A stretch of DNA of 64,000 bases from JAILEN01 sp036723975. GTDB taxonomy: Bacteria; Bacillota; Clostridia; Lachnospirales; Lachnospiraceae. This document shows, one piece after another, positions 8,098 to 16,733 of this stretch (positions within the stretch are counted from its first letter, which is position 1; each line of letters begins with the position of its first letter). The stretch lies in contig DAIMGJ010000003.1 in NCBI GenBank assembly GCA_036723975.1, positions 133,636 to 197,635 of the forward strand. Reading direction: 5' to 3'. The notes under the pieces are model-generated. The model saw nothing but the letters and a program-made list of their open reading frames with translations. It made no database searches and had not been told where the DNA came from. The translations under genes and the position numbers were made by a program.

Positions 8098-9465
8098 ATG
8101 TCAAACATTCAAGCAGAAAACAAGATGGGCGTCATGCCTGTTGGAAAACTTCTTGTGAATATGTCCACTCCGATGATACTTTCCATGCTGATGCAGGCAT
8201 TATATAACATCGTGGATTCTATCTTCGTAGCTATGATTTCGGAAGAAGCATTGACGGCGGTTTCTTTAGCGTTCCCGTTGCAGACACTGATGGTGGCGTT
8301 TGGTATCGGAACCGGCGTTGGCGTCAATGCCCTGGTCTCAAGATACCTTGGCGCGAAGAAGTATGAAAAAGCAAATGCGATTGCTACCACGAGCGTGTAT
8401 CTTACATTCTTTACGTATATTGTGTTTGCGGTTTTGATTACATTTATATGTCGTCCGTTCTTTCGGATTCAGACTTCAAATCCGGAGATTGTAAGTGCCG
8501 GCATTACCTACATGCAGATTGTCGGAATCCTAAGTGTCGGTATGTTTTTCCAGGTAATGATGGAAAAACTGTTACAGTCCACAGGAAAGACAAATCTTTC
8601 CATGATTACTCAGATTGTAGGCGCCTGCATCAATATGATTATGGATCCGATTTTAATCTTCGGATGGTTTGGATTTCCCAAATTAGGTATCGCCGGAGCT
8701 GCAATTGCAACAATTTTTGGACAGAGTGTCGGCGGACTGTTGGCTCTGTATTTTAATAAGACAAAGAATAAAGAGTTGGTTATTTCGTTTAGGAAGTATC
8801 CGCTTCGACTGGAAAATGTAAAAAGAATTTATGAAATCGGATTACCTTCGATTATCATGCAGTCCATTGGCTCGATTATGACATTTGGATTTAATAAGAT
8901 ATTGATTAACTTTTCTGCTACAGCAACGGCGGTCTTCGGTGTATACTTTAAGTTGCAGTCCTTTGTGCTACTTCCGATTATCGGATTAAACAACGGGATG
9001 ATGCCGATTATTGCCTATAACTTTGGAGCAAGAAAACCGGATCGAATCAAACAAACCTTAAAGTATTCATATTTGGCTGCGTATGTTATGATATCCATAG
9101 GATTTGTGTTGTTTGTGGCAGTGCCGGAAAAGATGCTTTTGTTGTTCTCGGCATCGGATGATATGCTTGCAATCGGAGTGCCTGCACTACGTATTATCAG
9201 TTTACACTTTTTGCTGGCTGCATTTTCTATTGTAAGTTCGTCCTTCTTCCAAGCCATGGGGCATGGGTTTATTTCTATGATAAATGCGATTAGCCGACAG
9301 CTTTTAGTATTACTGCCGGTGGCGTATATTTTGTCAAAAATCAGTGGCCTTTCTGCTGTGTGGTGGGCGTTCCCGATTGCTGAATTGGTTGCTGTAACAT
9401 TGGCAGCAATATTTATGGTTAAAGTGTACACAGAGGAAGTAAAGCCGCTTTATAACGAGGCGTAG
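8098..9465 (+). CDS. MATE family multidrug/cation exporter
   Basis: 455 aa with about twelve hydrophobic segments in two similar halves, the MATE (MOP superfamily) pattern. The N-terminal region (MPVGKLLVNMSTPMILSML, then YNIVDSIFVAMISEEALTA) is characteristic of NorM/DinF-like proteins, which export cationic drugs or metabolites in exchange for Na+ or H+ across the cell membrane. AAAGGAG lies directly before ATG 8098. It follows alaS by 11 bp and is followed after 23 bp by the 710-aa gene, suggesting one transcript. The substrate cannot be told from sequence. Confidence 0.92.
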   Translation: MSNIQAENKMGVMPVGKLLVNMSTPMILSMLMQALYNIVDSIFVAMISEEALTAVSLAFPLQTLMVAFGIGTGVGVNALVSRYLGAKKYEKANAIATTSVYLTFFTYIVFAVLITFICRPFFRIQTSNPEIVSAGITYMQIVGILSVGMFFQVMMEKLLQSTGKTNLSMITQIVGACINMIMDPILIFGWFGFPKLGIAGAAIATIFGQSVGGLLALYFNKTKNKELVISFRKYPLRLENVKRIYEIGLPSIIMQSIGSIMTFGFNKILINFSATATAVFGVYFKLQSFVLLPIIGLNNGMMPIIAYNFGARKPDRIKQTLKYSYLAAYVMISIGFVLFVAVPEKMLLLFSASDDMLAIGVPALRIISLHFLLAAFSIVSSSFFQAMGHGFISMINAISRQLLVLLPVAYILSKISGLSAVWWAFPIAELVAVTLAAIFMVKVYTEEVKPLYNEA

Positions 9466-9488
9466 TATACAATATAGGAGACACATAT

Positions 9489-11621
9489 ATGGGGATGCAA
9501 AAATGTGGGGCCAATTCACAAATTCATAGCGCGGGGGAAAAAGTAGAGTCCTTGGAAATTGTTCTTAAGGGCTCTGTTCGTATGTCCTATCCGGGAAATA
9601 AAGAACCGATTATTCTAAAAACCGGAAGTATATTGGGACTTGCGGAAAAACCCGGAAGGACGTTTGTTTACAATTACGAGGCAAATGAAGAATGCACACT
9701 TTATTCATATCCTTTCGAGGATATGGAAGCCATTGATAAGGTGATTTCCGTAAACAAAAAGATTGCACCTGTTATTGCGTCTGCATCTGTAAATAATGCG
9801 TATTCTATCCTTAAGTTTTTGGATGTCGTAGAGCAGGAAGCCCAAAAGACTTATACGGACTTGCAGGATGACTTGCGAAATTATCCGTCACTTTGTAATG
9901 CTGTTGGAAAGAAACCGGAAGACTTTTCCGATGTGGAAAATTTAAAGGAGCCGACAGAAAACATGAAGTTGCCGGGATGGGAGTCCCGCTTCTTAAAATC
10001 CGTATATACCTATGATGATAAGATGATGAAGACGGTGTATTCTCTTGGTGTGGAGATGTGTGTGGGAACCATCTATAACATTTCCGAGTGCATTCACGAG
10101 ATTACAGACCGTATCAACGGATATAAAAAATACATCAAGCGATTAAAGGATGAAACAAAAGAGTTTCAGACAGCATTTGCTGCTTTAAACAGAGAAAAGA
10201 CCGGTCTGGATAAGGCCGGAGAAGCTGTGACTTCCGATGGCGCAGTTCCAAGTATGGAAGATGCAGCGGCTACGATTATTGCATATTCCGGAGTGGATTC
10301 AACCACTGCAGAAAAGATGATGCAACTGATGGACAATTATGTTCGACTTCCGGATCGAAGCGCTACTGATGAAAACGTACGTAAACTTCGTCGCGGTATT
10401 ACAGATCAGTTCTATAAGATTTACAGAAAAGCTATTCTTCGTTATTTCAAAGAAAACGGAGCAAATACGCCGATTGAAGTGGAGTTGTTCTTAAAATTCG
10501 GTTTCTTTGATGAACGAATTGTAGACAGCGAAGACATTGCGATGTTGTATAAATTGCATGTTACTTATGTAAAGGATCCTCAAGGCAAAATCGTGACGGT
10601 TCCGGAGTGGCTGCGTTTGGTTTATGACATGAAGGTTATGCCTTCGAAAAATGAGTTTGACTTGGATTATCCGGCAGCGCTTCGGGAAATGAAACAAAAC
10701 GGAGATATCTCTGAGGAGAGAGAGGCAGAGATGCTGGATGATGAAGTCGAACGAGTATCGTTTGAAATCAAGAATCTCGTTGCTCTTGGAAATCGTATGA
10801 CGTTTGGACGAATTTCCGTATTTATACCGGTGTTTGACTCTGTAAATCAGATGATGCCCTTAGAGAAATGTTTTGCATCTCAGGCAAGAATCAACGAGGA
10901 ATTGAATAAGCTTAAGCAAATTGATTTTCAGATTTTCTATCGCGAGTATACCTTTGCCTCGGAAGATGATGAGACTATGCCGAAGCTTACCTTGCATACC
11001 GAGTGTAACCCGTATGTTATTTTAATGCCGAATATCGGAAACCGAAGTGTTCTTTGGCAGGAAATTGAAGGAAAGAAACGTTCTACTTCTGCAAGAATGC
11101 TGATGCCGATTTTCTCATTGGAGGATTTCTCCCTGGCGGTTACCCGTATGTGTGGCGAGTTCCGGTGGGAAATGTGCAAGACCGAGCAAGGGGTTCACTG
11201 GAACGATATTTCCGAACCTTCCCTTACTTCGGAATATGCGGATTTTCTTCAGTACTATCGAAAGAATTCCGGCTTGAATCCGGAACAAAAGGAAAAGGTT
11301 AAGAAGGCTTTGCAAAAAGCCGGAAACAACTTTAGAAAAGTCTTTGTTGCGGATTATGTACTCTATGTTATGTACGAAGCAAACGGATCGCTTCGGCTTT
11401 CGAAAGTCAGCCGTGATATTTTGTATCGCTATTGTCCGTTTACCATGGAAGTGAGTGAACCTTTGATGTCAAACGGTCAGTATATGGAGCTTGTAAATCG
11501 TCGCAAGAACAGGGGGGCACAGGCTGTAAAACCCTTGGAGAACTTAGTAAAAAAACGCGAACACGATGAGCTTCAGGTTCCGATAGAGTTCTATGAAGAA
11601 ATCGCGTATATGAAGCGATAA
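9489..11621 (+). CDS. Large protein with cNMP-binding-like N-terminal domain
   Basis: 710 aa, cytoplasmic. The first ~95 residues resemble a cyclic-nucleotide-binding (CRP-type) beta-roll: HSAGEKVESLEIVLKGSVRM, then an ILKTGSILGLAE turn and a further strand. I do not see a convincing phosphate-binding cassette arginine, so ligand binding is doubtful. The remaining ~600 residues are largely helical and charged, with no DNA-binding or catalytic signature that I recognise. AGGAG is 8 nt before ATG 9489; ATG 9495 is an alternative. It is the last gene of the alaS-MATE-orphan run and ends before a palindromic element that can act as a terminator. A sensor or scaffold role is conceivable but unsupported. 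Confidence 0.8.
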   Translation: MGMQKCGANSQIHSAGEKVESLEIVLKGSVRMSYPGNKEPIILKTGSILGLAEKPGRTFVYNYEANEECTLYSYPFEDMEAIDKVISVNKKIAPVIASASVNNAYSILKFLDVVEQEAQKTYTDLQDDLRNYPSLCNAVGKKPEDFSDVENLKEPTENMKLPGWESRFLKSVYTYDDKMMKTVYSLGVEMCVGTIYNISECIHEITDRINGYKKYIKRLKDETKEFQTAFAALNREKTGLDKAGEAVTSDGAVPSMEDAAATIIAYSGVDSTTAEKMMQLMDNYVRLPDRSATDENVRKLRRGITDQFYKIYRKAILRYFKENGANTPIEVELFLKFGFFDERIVDSEDIAMLYKLHVTYVKDPQGKIVTVPEWLRLVYDMKVMPSKNEFDLDYPAALREMKQNGDISEEREAEMLDDEVERVSFEIKNLVALGNRMTFGRISVFIPVFDSVNQMMPLEKCFASQARINEELNKLKQIDFQIFYREYTFASEDDETMPKLTLHTECNPYVILMPNIGNRSVLWQEIEGKKRSTSARMLMPIFSLEDFSLAVTRMCGEFRWEMCKTEQGVHWNDISEPSLTSEYADFLQYYRKNSGLNPEQKEKVKKALQKAGNNFRKVFVADYVLYVMYEANGSLRLSKVSRDILYRYCPFTMEVSEPLMSNGQYMELVNRRKNRGAQAVKPLENLVKKREHDELQVPIEFYEEIAYMKR

Positions 11622-11664
11622 AAATGCGGATAAAAGAACTCTGCCAAAGTATCATTTAGATATT

Positions 11665-11736
11665 AAAAAATCGTAGAATACTTTTTTGCCGAACGCCAAA
11701 GAAGCGCTCTACGCAAAAAATATTCTACGATTTTTT
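11665..11736. repeat. Short palindromic element (class I), also bidirectional terminator
   Basis: Arms 11665-11689 and 11713-11736 are inverted repeats (AAAAAATCGTAGAATA outer part is perfect) around a 23-nt core. On the minus strand the core reads GTAGAGCGCTTCTTTGGCG + TTCG, matching 20 of 23 positions of the element at 47118-47190, whose arms are unrelated in sequence. The core itself can fold as GAGCGC/GCGTTC. The A/T-rich arm ends let it terminate both convergent genes here (the 710-aa gene and the amylase). Confidence 0.7.
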
Positions 11737-11762
11737 TAGTTTAAAATAACTATATAGATTCT

Positions 11763-13373
11763 TTATTCTAAGACAACTATGCTATATGGCGGAAGGAACA
11801 CAACGTTCTTCCTGATTCTGGCTTTGTCGGTGACGTTGTCCGCATAGAGCCCTTCTTTTACATGAAGCCTTTTTTCGCCCACATCGGAGATGTCGATGGC
11901 TTCTGTTTCTTCCGTAGGATTGATGGCGATGTAAAGATCACCGTATTTTTCACTGCTTTTTTTAATAATGCAGGAGTTTGCGGTATCGCTTTCCTTGACA
12001 AGGGTGGTTGCTCCCCGTGCAATCATTGGATATTCGTTTCGTAAGGAAATCGCATCCCGATAATAGGAAAAGATAGAACCGGGATCATTTATCTGAGTGT
12101 CCAAAGAACCGTAAATCATTTCTATGTCGTCCATGTCTTTAGGACCGCGACAGGTGCCTTGTTCATTTTGATTTGACGTCCATTGCATGGGAGCCCGCTT
12201 ATTTTCGTCTTTTCCGGAACCCTTCATTCCGATTTCATCCCCATAGTAAATATAGGCGTTTCCGGACATCAAAAGATTTAAGCCTTCGGCCATTTTTACC
12301 ATATCGGAGGCATAGTCTCCGGAGTAGTAACCGGCGGAACGATTGATGTCGTGGTTGGTATAGAAGGGGGCGTTGATATAGTTTTCATTATACGAAGCAT
12401 AAAGCGCTTCTTCTTTTTCGAGGGCTTTTGCAAAAGAAGGGGCAGAGACCTGTCCTTTTACGGTTTTTGCAATAACTCCGTCTTTATCCGCAAATGCAAA
12501 GTCAAAGAAACTGTCGATGCCACTGGCGTAGTAAGAAGCATATTCTTTTTGGGTAGTCCAGGCTTCCGCAACGATATAGGCATTTTCGTTGTATGCTTTT
12601 ACAGCGTCGTTTAACCATTTTAAAGTTTCTGTATTTTTTTCCGGATTCCCGGTGTAATAAGATGTAACAGCATCCAATCGGAAATTATCTACACCTTTGT
12701 CCATCCAAAATTTGGCAATGTCGATAAACTCCTTTTGAAGAGCCGGGTTATCAAGATTTGTATCCGGCATCTCGGACCAGAATCTGGCTTCGTAATACCA
12801 GTTGGTTCCCTCTAAGTTCACGTAGCCATCTTTGGCTTCTTTGGAAAAATTGTAGTATCCCGCGTAGGGGCAAGCTTTGGTATCAATATCTGCTTCCGTT
12901 GCTTCCTGAGGAAGTGTCTTTAAATAGGAAACTGCTTCCGTAAACCAGGGATGCTTGGAAGAAGTGTGATTCATGACAAAGTCAAAAGTCACGGTAATGC
13001 CTCTGTTGTGACATTCCTCAATGAGTTTTTCGTAGTCTTCCATGGTACCGAATTCCGCATCGATATCACAATAATCTGTTATGTCATATTTGTGATACGT
13101 GGTGGAAGGACAAACAGGTGTAAGCCAAATGCCGTTAATGCCCAGGTCGGAATCGGTTTTGGAATTGCCGTCGTTCAGGTAATCCAGTTTTTGGGTGATG
13201 CCGTTGATATCGCCAATGCCGTCCCCGTTACTATCGTAAAAGGAATAGACAAAAATCTCATAATTGGTACGATATTTGTCTTCTATGGATGTTTGGTTCT
13301 TGTGAGATATGCCGCATCCTCCCAACATGAGAGTGGTACAAAGTACGGCTGCAGTGATTCTCTTATAATTCAT
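11763..13373 (-). CDS. GH13 alpha-amylase lipoprotein
   Basis: 536 aa. The N-terminus has a basic start, hydrophobic stretch and lipobox LGGC (MNYKRITAAVLCTTLMLGGC), so the enzyme is probably anchored outside the cell membrane. The GH13 barrel starts at YEIFVYSFYDSNGDGIGDI. The four conserved regions are present: FDFVMNH, FRLDAV with nucleophile Asp234, VAEAW with acid/base Glu270, and TNHD with Asp342. It should hydrolyse alpha-1,4-glucans to maltodextrins for the importer encoded nearby. Start ATG 13373 is preceded by TAGGAGG. It lies 67 bp downstream of the LacI-type regulator on the same strand, with its own -10 box and an operator-like site between them. Confidence 0.93.
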   Translation of the reverse strand: MNYKRITAAVLCTTLMLGGCGISHKNQTSIEDKYRTNYEIFVYSFYDSNGDGIGDINGITQKLDYLNDGNSKTDSDLGINGIWLTPVCPSTTYHKYDITDYCDIDAEFGTMEDYEKLIEECHNRGITVTFDFVMNHTSSKHPWFTEAVSYLKTLPQEATEADIDTKACPYAGYYNFSKEAKDGYVNLEGTNWYYEARFWSEMPDTNLDNPALQKEFIDIAKFWMDKGVDNFRLDAVTSYYTGNPEKNTETLKWLNDAVKAYNENAYIVAEAWTTQKEYASYYASGIDSFFDFAFADKDGVIAKTVKGQVSAPSFAKALEKEEALYASYNENYINAPFYTNHDINRSAGYYSGDYASDMVKMAEGLNLLMSGNAYIYYGDEIGMKGSGKDENKRAPMQWTSNQNEQGTCRGPKDMDDIEMIYGSLDTQINDPGSIFSYYRDAISLRNEYPMIARGATTLVKESDTANSCIIKKSSEKYGDLYIAINPTEETEAIDISDVGEKRLHVKEGLYADNVTDKARIRKNVVFLPPYSIVVLE

Positions 13374-13387
13374 TACTTACCTCCTAA

Positions 13388-13429
13388 ATTATAATTGGGA
13401 TATTTTTTTATTTTTAAAGCGTTACAAAA
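13388..13429 (-). promoter_or_regulatory. Amylase promoter with LacI-type operator candidate
   Basis: On the minus strand TATAAT (13388-13393) is a perfect -10 box. Upstream, TTTTAAAGCGTTACAAAA (13412-13429, plus-strand reading) overlaps the -35 area and shares AAR-CGTTAC with the operator candidate before malE (15277-15292). Both have the central CG typical of LacI/CcpA-family sites. Which regulator binds is inferred, not shown. Confidence 0.55.
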
Positions 13430-13440
13430 AACGCAGGCAA

Positions 13441-14517
13441 CTAAAGCTGCTTCAGATTCTCCTCGTAGAGTCTTGGGTTTATGTGAAGAACAGAATCCAT
13501 AGAGTCGCTGCGTCGAACAGCCAAGCGTGGCTTTGCAATGCTTACAGAGGCGCGGACGGACAAACTCGGTCGAAGCAAAAATTTGCTGGGGGAAACTCCG
13601 TTTAACATTCCCTTTAATATGTAAAAAGCACTTCTTCCCAATTCGTTTCTGTCCTGACGAACGGTGGTTAATGGCGGATACAGGTTTTCCGCAAAGGGCA
13701 TATCATCAAACCCGATAACGCTGATATCCTCCGGGACGGAGAAGCCCATTTCTTTTACGCAATCAATTACACCGCTTGCAATGTCGTCGTTTCCGCATAA
13801 AACCGCAGTAACACCGGCATCGATAAAGGACGGTACATGATATTTTGCCGCGTCAGCCACGAAATATCCGTAGATGGCGAGATTCGGATCGATGGGAAGC
13901 TTATGTTGATTCATGGAACGAAGATATGCTCGCATACGCCGGTCCGAAATCATGGAATCTTTGGAACCGTTCAAAAATGCGATTTTTTCATGCCCCAAGG
14001 AAACCAGATAGGAAACAGCCATTTCAATGCCTTCTTCCGAATCCGTACCCATGTAGCAAAGGTGGGGATTTTTTGGAATAAAGTTATCCAACAAAACCGT
14101 TGGAAAGGAGGTTCCCTCAAACTGTTTTATCCAAGGATCATTTAATGCAAGTCCCGCACAGAATGCTCCGACGAAGTTGTTTTCCAACATAAAATTATTG
14201 TAATTTACTTCCTGCTGAAACTCCGGTGTAACAGGGATGGCTTGAATGTCGTAATTTTCGCTAAATCCTCCCTGCTTAAAACCGATAAGCAGATCATGAC
14301 CGAAATCGGACTCTTTTTCGCAGGACATGTTTTCTATAAAGAAAGCCAATCTGCAATCGGAAGAGGCTTTGCGCTTTGTGGTATATCCCATTTCAACTGC
14401 GGTGTCCAAAACCTGTTTGCGCAGACTCTCGGAAATATCTTTGGCACCGTTTAAGCCCTTGGATACAGTGCTGACGGATACTCCTAATTTTTCTGCAATA
14501 TCTTTTATCGTCGCCAT
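13441..14517 (-). CDS. LacI-family transcriptional regulator, maltodextrin locus
   Basis: 358 aa. The N-terminus is a textbook LacI helix-turn-helix and hinge (MATIKDIAEKLGVSVSTVSK, then the hinge helix region to residue ~60), followed by a periplasmic-binding-like sensor domain with the family pattern ISVIGFDDMPFAENLYPPLTTV near residue 270. Such proteins bind an operator as dimers and respond to a sugar. Its position between the amylase and the divergent malE operon, and the similar CG-centred sites before both, suggest it controls starch/maltodextrin use. The start is the first Met of the HTH motif. The divergent gap to malE (837 bp) holds two large palindromes. Confidence 0.93.
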   Translation of the reverse strand: MATIKDIAEKLGVSVSTVSKGLNGAKDISESLRKQVLDTAVEMGYTTKRKASSDCRLAFFIENMSCEKESDFGHDLLIGFKQGGFSENYDIQAIPVTPEFQQEVNYNNFMLENNFVGAFCAGLALNDPWIKQFEGTSFPTVLLDNFIPKNPHLCYMGTDSEEGIEMAVSYLVSLGHEKIAFLNGSKDSMISDRRMRAYLRSMNQHKLPIDPNLAIYGYFVADAAKYHVPSFIDAGVTAVLCGNDDIASGVIDCVKEMGFSVPEDISVIGFDDMPFAENLYPPLTTVRQDRNELGRSAFYILKGMLNGVSPSKFLLRPSLSVRASVSIAKPRLAVRRSDSMDSVLHINPRLYEENLKQL

Positions 14518-14566
14518 ATCTGAATTCTCTCTTTTCTTTTAGATAACAATTTATATGACTACCCCA

Positions 14567-14792
14567 TCACTTTAACAGTCGCGCATAAGATTTTGTTCCA
14601 TAGGTGTTCGCTAAATGAAATTACAAAATCTGTTTTGAAATATTTGCACCGTGTCTTATCTCAATCCGTTTCGTTGCGACACTCTCGGCGCCTTCCGTGG
14701 CGCCTCGTGCAAATATTTTGTACAAAACAGATTTCTATTTCATTAAGCTCTCACCTCAAAGAACAAAACCTTATACACGTCTATTAAAGTGA
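14567..14792 (-). repeat. Long branched palindromic element A (class II)
   Basis: A 226-bp imperfect inverted repeat: left arm from TCACTTTAA (14567) to GCAC near 14649, right arm from GTGC (14707) to TTAAAGTGA (14792). On the minus strand the core reads GCACGAGGCGCC, a short loop, GGCGCCGAGAG, then GTGTCGCA to GACAC and GGTGC. The core therefore has two hairpins inside the long outer stem. The transition differences in the outer arm all become G.U pairs if the minus strand is transcribed. It shares its core, but not its arms, with element B. Confidence 0.75.
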
Positions 14793-14806
14793 TTGCGAAG
14801 ACTTTA

Positions 14807-15028
14807 TAAATTTCAATGTATACATAGACGGTTACAAGACTTAAATCTCGAACTTGAAAAATAGAATTTCATTTTGCAAGAAAAAGCACGAGGCACCCGG
14901 ATGGTGCCGAGAGCGTCGCAGGAGCATGGATGCGACTTAAGACGCGGTGCCTTTTTCTCAAAATTAAATTCGTAATTTTTCTAGCGAGAGATTACGGCTG
15001 TAACCGTCTATGTATACATTGAAATTTA
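14807..15028 (+). repeat. Long branched palindromic element B (class II)
   Basis: A 222-bp inverted repeat with perfect outer arms of nearly 30 bp (AAATTTCAATGTATACATAG side at 14808, mirrored up to about 15027). On the plus strand the core reads GCACGAGGCACC, loop, GGTGCCGAGAG, GCGTCGCA to GACGC and GGTGC. Compared with element A the two inner helices change compensatorily: GGCGCC/GGCGCC becomes GGCACC/GGTGCC, and GTGTC/GACAC becomes GCGTC/GACGC. It lies 14 bp from A in opposite orientation. Confidence 0.75.
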
Positions 15029-15204
15029 AAATAGTATACTCAGGTAAATTGTTATTTATTATTTTCGTATTAAATTATAGATAAATAATAGTACAAAATA
15101 CAAGTTTTCGAAACTTTACGAAAATAAATTCTATAAATAGCACAAAAATCGGTGGATTGTATTGGGGAATATACACAAAAATAGGAAAATACGAAAAATA
15201 GCGG

Positions 15205-15233
15205 TTGATTTTCGGGTGATTGGAGTGTATATT
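15205..15233 (+). promoter_or_regulatory. Sigma-A promoter of the malE operon
   Basis: TTGATT (15205-15210), a 17-nt spacer and TATATT (15228-15233) predict a start near 15240, leaving a ~115-nt leader before malE. Confidence 0.7.
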
Positions 15234-15276
15234 TAACCCATAGCAACGAAATGTTGCGAAAATTTTTTTGGAAACA

Positions 15277-15292
15277 TTGGAAACGTTACCAA
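15277..15292 (+). promoter_or_regulatory. LacI/CcpA-type operator before malE
   Basis: TTGGAAACGTTACCAA is a near-perfect palindrome with a central CG, matching the LacI-family operator layout and close to a cre site. It lies about 40 nt inside the predicted transcript, where a bound repressor would act as a roadblock. A half copy (TTGGAAAC) precedes it immediately. Binding by the adjacent LacI-type protein or by CcpA is inference. Confidence 0.65.
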
Positions 15293-15354
15293 AAAAGATC
15301 GTATTTGTTACAAAACCCGACAGGCTCGGGGGAAAAGAAGGGAGATCAAAACAA

Positions 15355-16605
15355 ATGAAGAAAAAAGTTTTGGCAGTTGTACTTGCATCCGCAATGGTAG
15401 CTACAGCATTTGCCGGATGTGGTAACAAGACAGAAAGTACTGATGGAGCAGCTTCCACAGACGGCGCAGCAGCAGAGGGAGAAACCGAAGATGTTGCTCT
15501 TACCGTATGGAGCCCACAGGAAGATCAGGATGCAGGCTGGTTAGAGAAGGAATGTGAAGCATTCAACGAAGCTCATCCGGAATGGAACATTACATATACT
15601 TATGAAGTTTGCTCCGAAGGTGATGCAGGAAACACAATTTCCGCTGACCCAACAGCAGCTGCAGACGTATTTATGTATGCAAACGATCAGATTCCTAACT
15701 TAGTTGCAAACAACGCACTTGCTGAGTTCGGTGGAGATGCATTATCTGAAATTCAGTCAGAAAACTCAGATACAACCGTTGCTTCCGTTACATATGACGG
15801 TGGTGTATACGGTGTTCCTTTCACAGGAAATACCTGGTTTATGTACTATGATAAGTCAGTTTTCTCTGATGAGGATGTAAAGAACTTAGATACAATGCTT
15901 GAAAAAGGAAAGGTTTCCTTCCCACTTACAAACAGCTGGTATATCGCAGGTTTCTATGCTGGAAACGGATGTACACTTTTCGGTGACGGAACCGATGAAT
16001 CTGCAGGTATCGACTTCGGTGGAGAAAATGCAGTAGCAGTTACAAAATACTTGGTTAACTTAAACAAGAACAAAAACTTCGTAAACGATGCAGACGGTGC
16101 TGGTATCGCAGGTTTAGCTGATGGTTCTGTAAATGCTATCTTCTCAGGTTCTTGGGATTACGAAAACGTAAAAGAAGCACTTGGCGATAACATGGGTGTT
16201 GTAGCTGCTCCTACATACACACTTGACGGAAAAGAATGCCAGATCAAAGCTTTCGCAGGATCTAAGGCAATCGGTGTTAACCCGAACTGTGCAAACCAGA
16301 AGGTTGCAATCTCTCTTGCAACTTATCTTGGAAGCGCTGATGCTCAGAAAGATCACTATGATATGAGAAACATCATCCCAACCATCGCTTCTGTAAACGT
16401 TGGTGATGACCTTGTAGCAGCTGCCCAGGTAGATGTATTAAACGGTAAATCAGTTCTTCAGCCACTCGTTGCAGCTATGGGCAACTACTGGGGACCTGCT
16501 GAGTCCATGGGTAAAGAAATCGTTGCAGGATCTGTAACTGAAGCAAATGCTCAGGAAAAGACAGAAAGCATGAACGAAACCATGAACACTGACGCAGTAG
16601 AGTAA
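15355..16605 (+). CDS. malE: Maltodextrin ABC transporter, solute-binding lipoprotein
   Basis: 416 aa from ATG 15355, chosen because GGGAGA lies upstream and the protein then begins with a lipoprotein signal (MKKKVLAVVLASAMVATAFA ending in lipobox AGC). A short acidic/Ser-Thr linker leads to a family 1 extracellular binding domain (LTVWSPQEDQDAGWLEKECE and FNEAHPEWNITY). It would capture maltodextrins at the cell surface and deliver them to MalF/MalG. It is the first gene of the operon and is followed by a hairpin terminator before malF, a usual device for making more binding protein than permease. Substrate is inferred from the neighbouring GH13 enzymes. Confidence 0.92.
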   Translation: MKKKVLAVVLASAMVATAFAGCGNKTESTDGAASTDGAAAEGETEDVALTVWSPQEDQDAGWLEKECEAFNEAHPEWNITYTYEVCSEGDAGNTISADPTAAADVFMYANDQIPNLVANNALAEFGGDALSEIQSENSDTTVASVTYDGGVYGVPFTGNTWFMYYDKSVFSDEDVKNLDTMLEKGKVSFPLTNSWYIAGFYAGNGCTLFGDGTDESAGIDFGGENAVAVTKYLVNLNKNKNFVNDADGAGIAGLADGSVNAIFSGSWDYENVKEALGDNMGVVAAPTYTLDGKECQIKAFAGSKAIGVNPNCANQKVAISLATYLGSADAQKDHYDMRNIIPTIASVNVGDDLVAAAQVDVLNGKSVLQPLVAAMGNYWGPAESMGKEIVAGSVTEANAQEKTESMNETMNTDAVE

Positions 16606-16672
16606 TTTGTTTTCAATTTGTATACTATTACCCTCCTTATTATAGTGTATAGGAAATAAACTTCGAAGAAGT

Positions 16673-16706
16673 GCCGCAGGTGAGGGTTTCACCTGCGGTA
16701 TTTTTT
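16673..16706 (+). terminator. Internal attenuating terminator between malE and malF
   Basis: Stem GCCGCAGGTGA (16673-16683) with TCACCTGCGGT (16689-16699) and a run of T. It lies within the mal operon, so partial termination or 3'-end protection of malE mRNA is expected. Confidence 0.85.
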
Positions 16707-16733
16707 TGAAAAAGAAATACAGGGAGTATTTAA

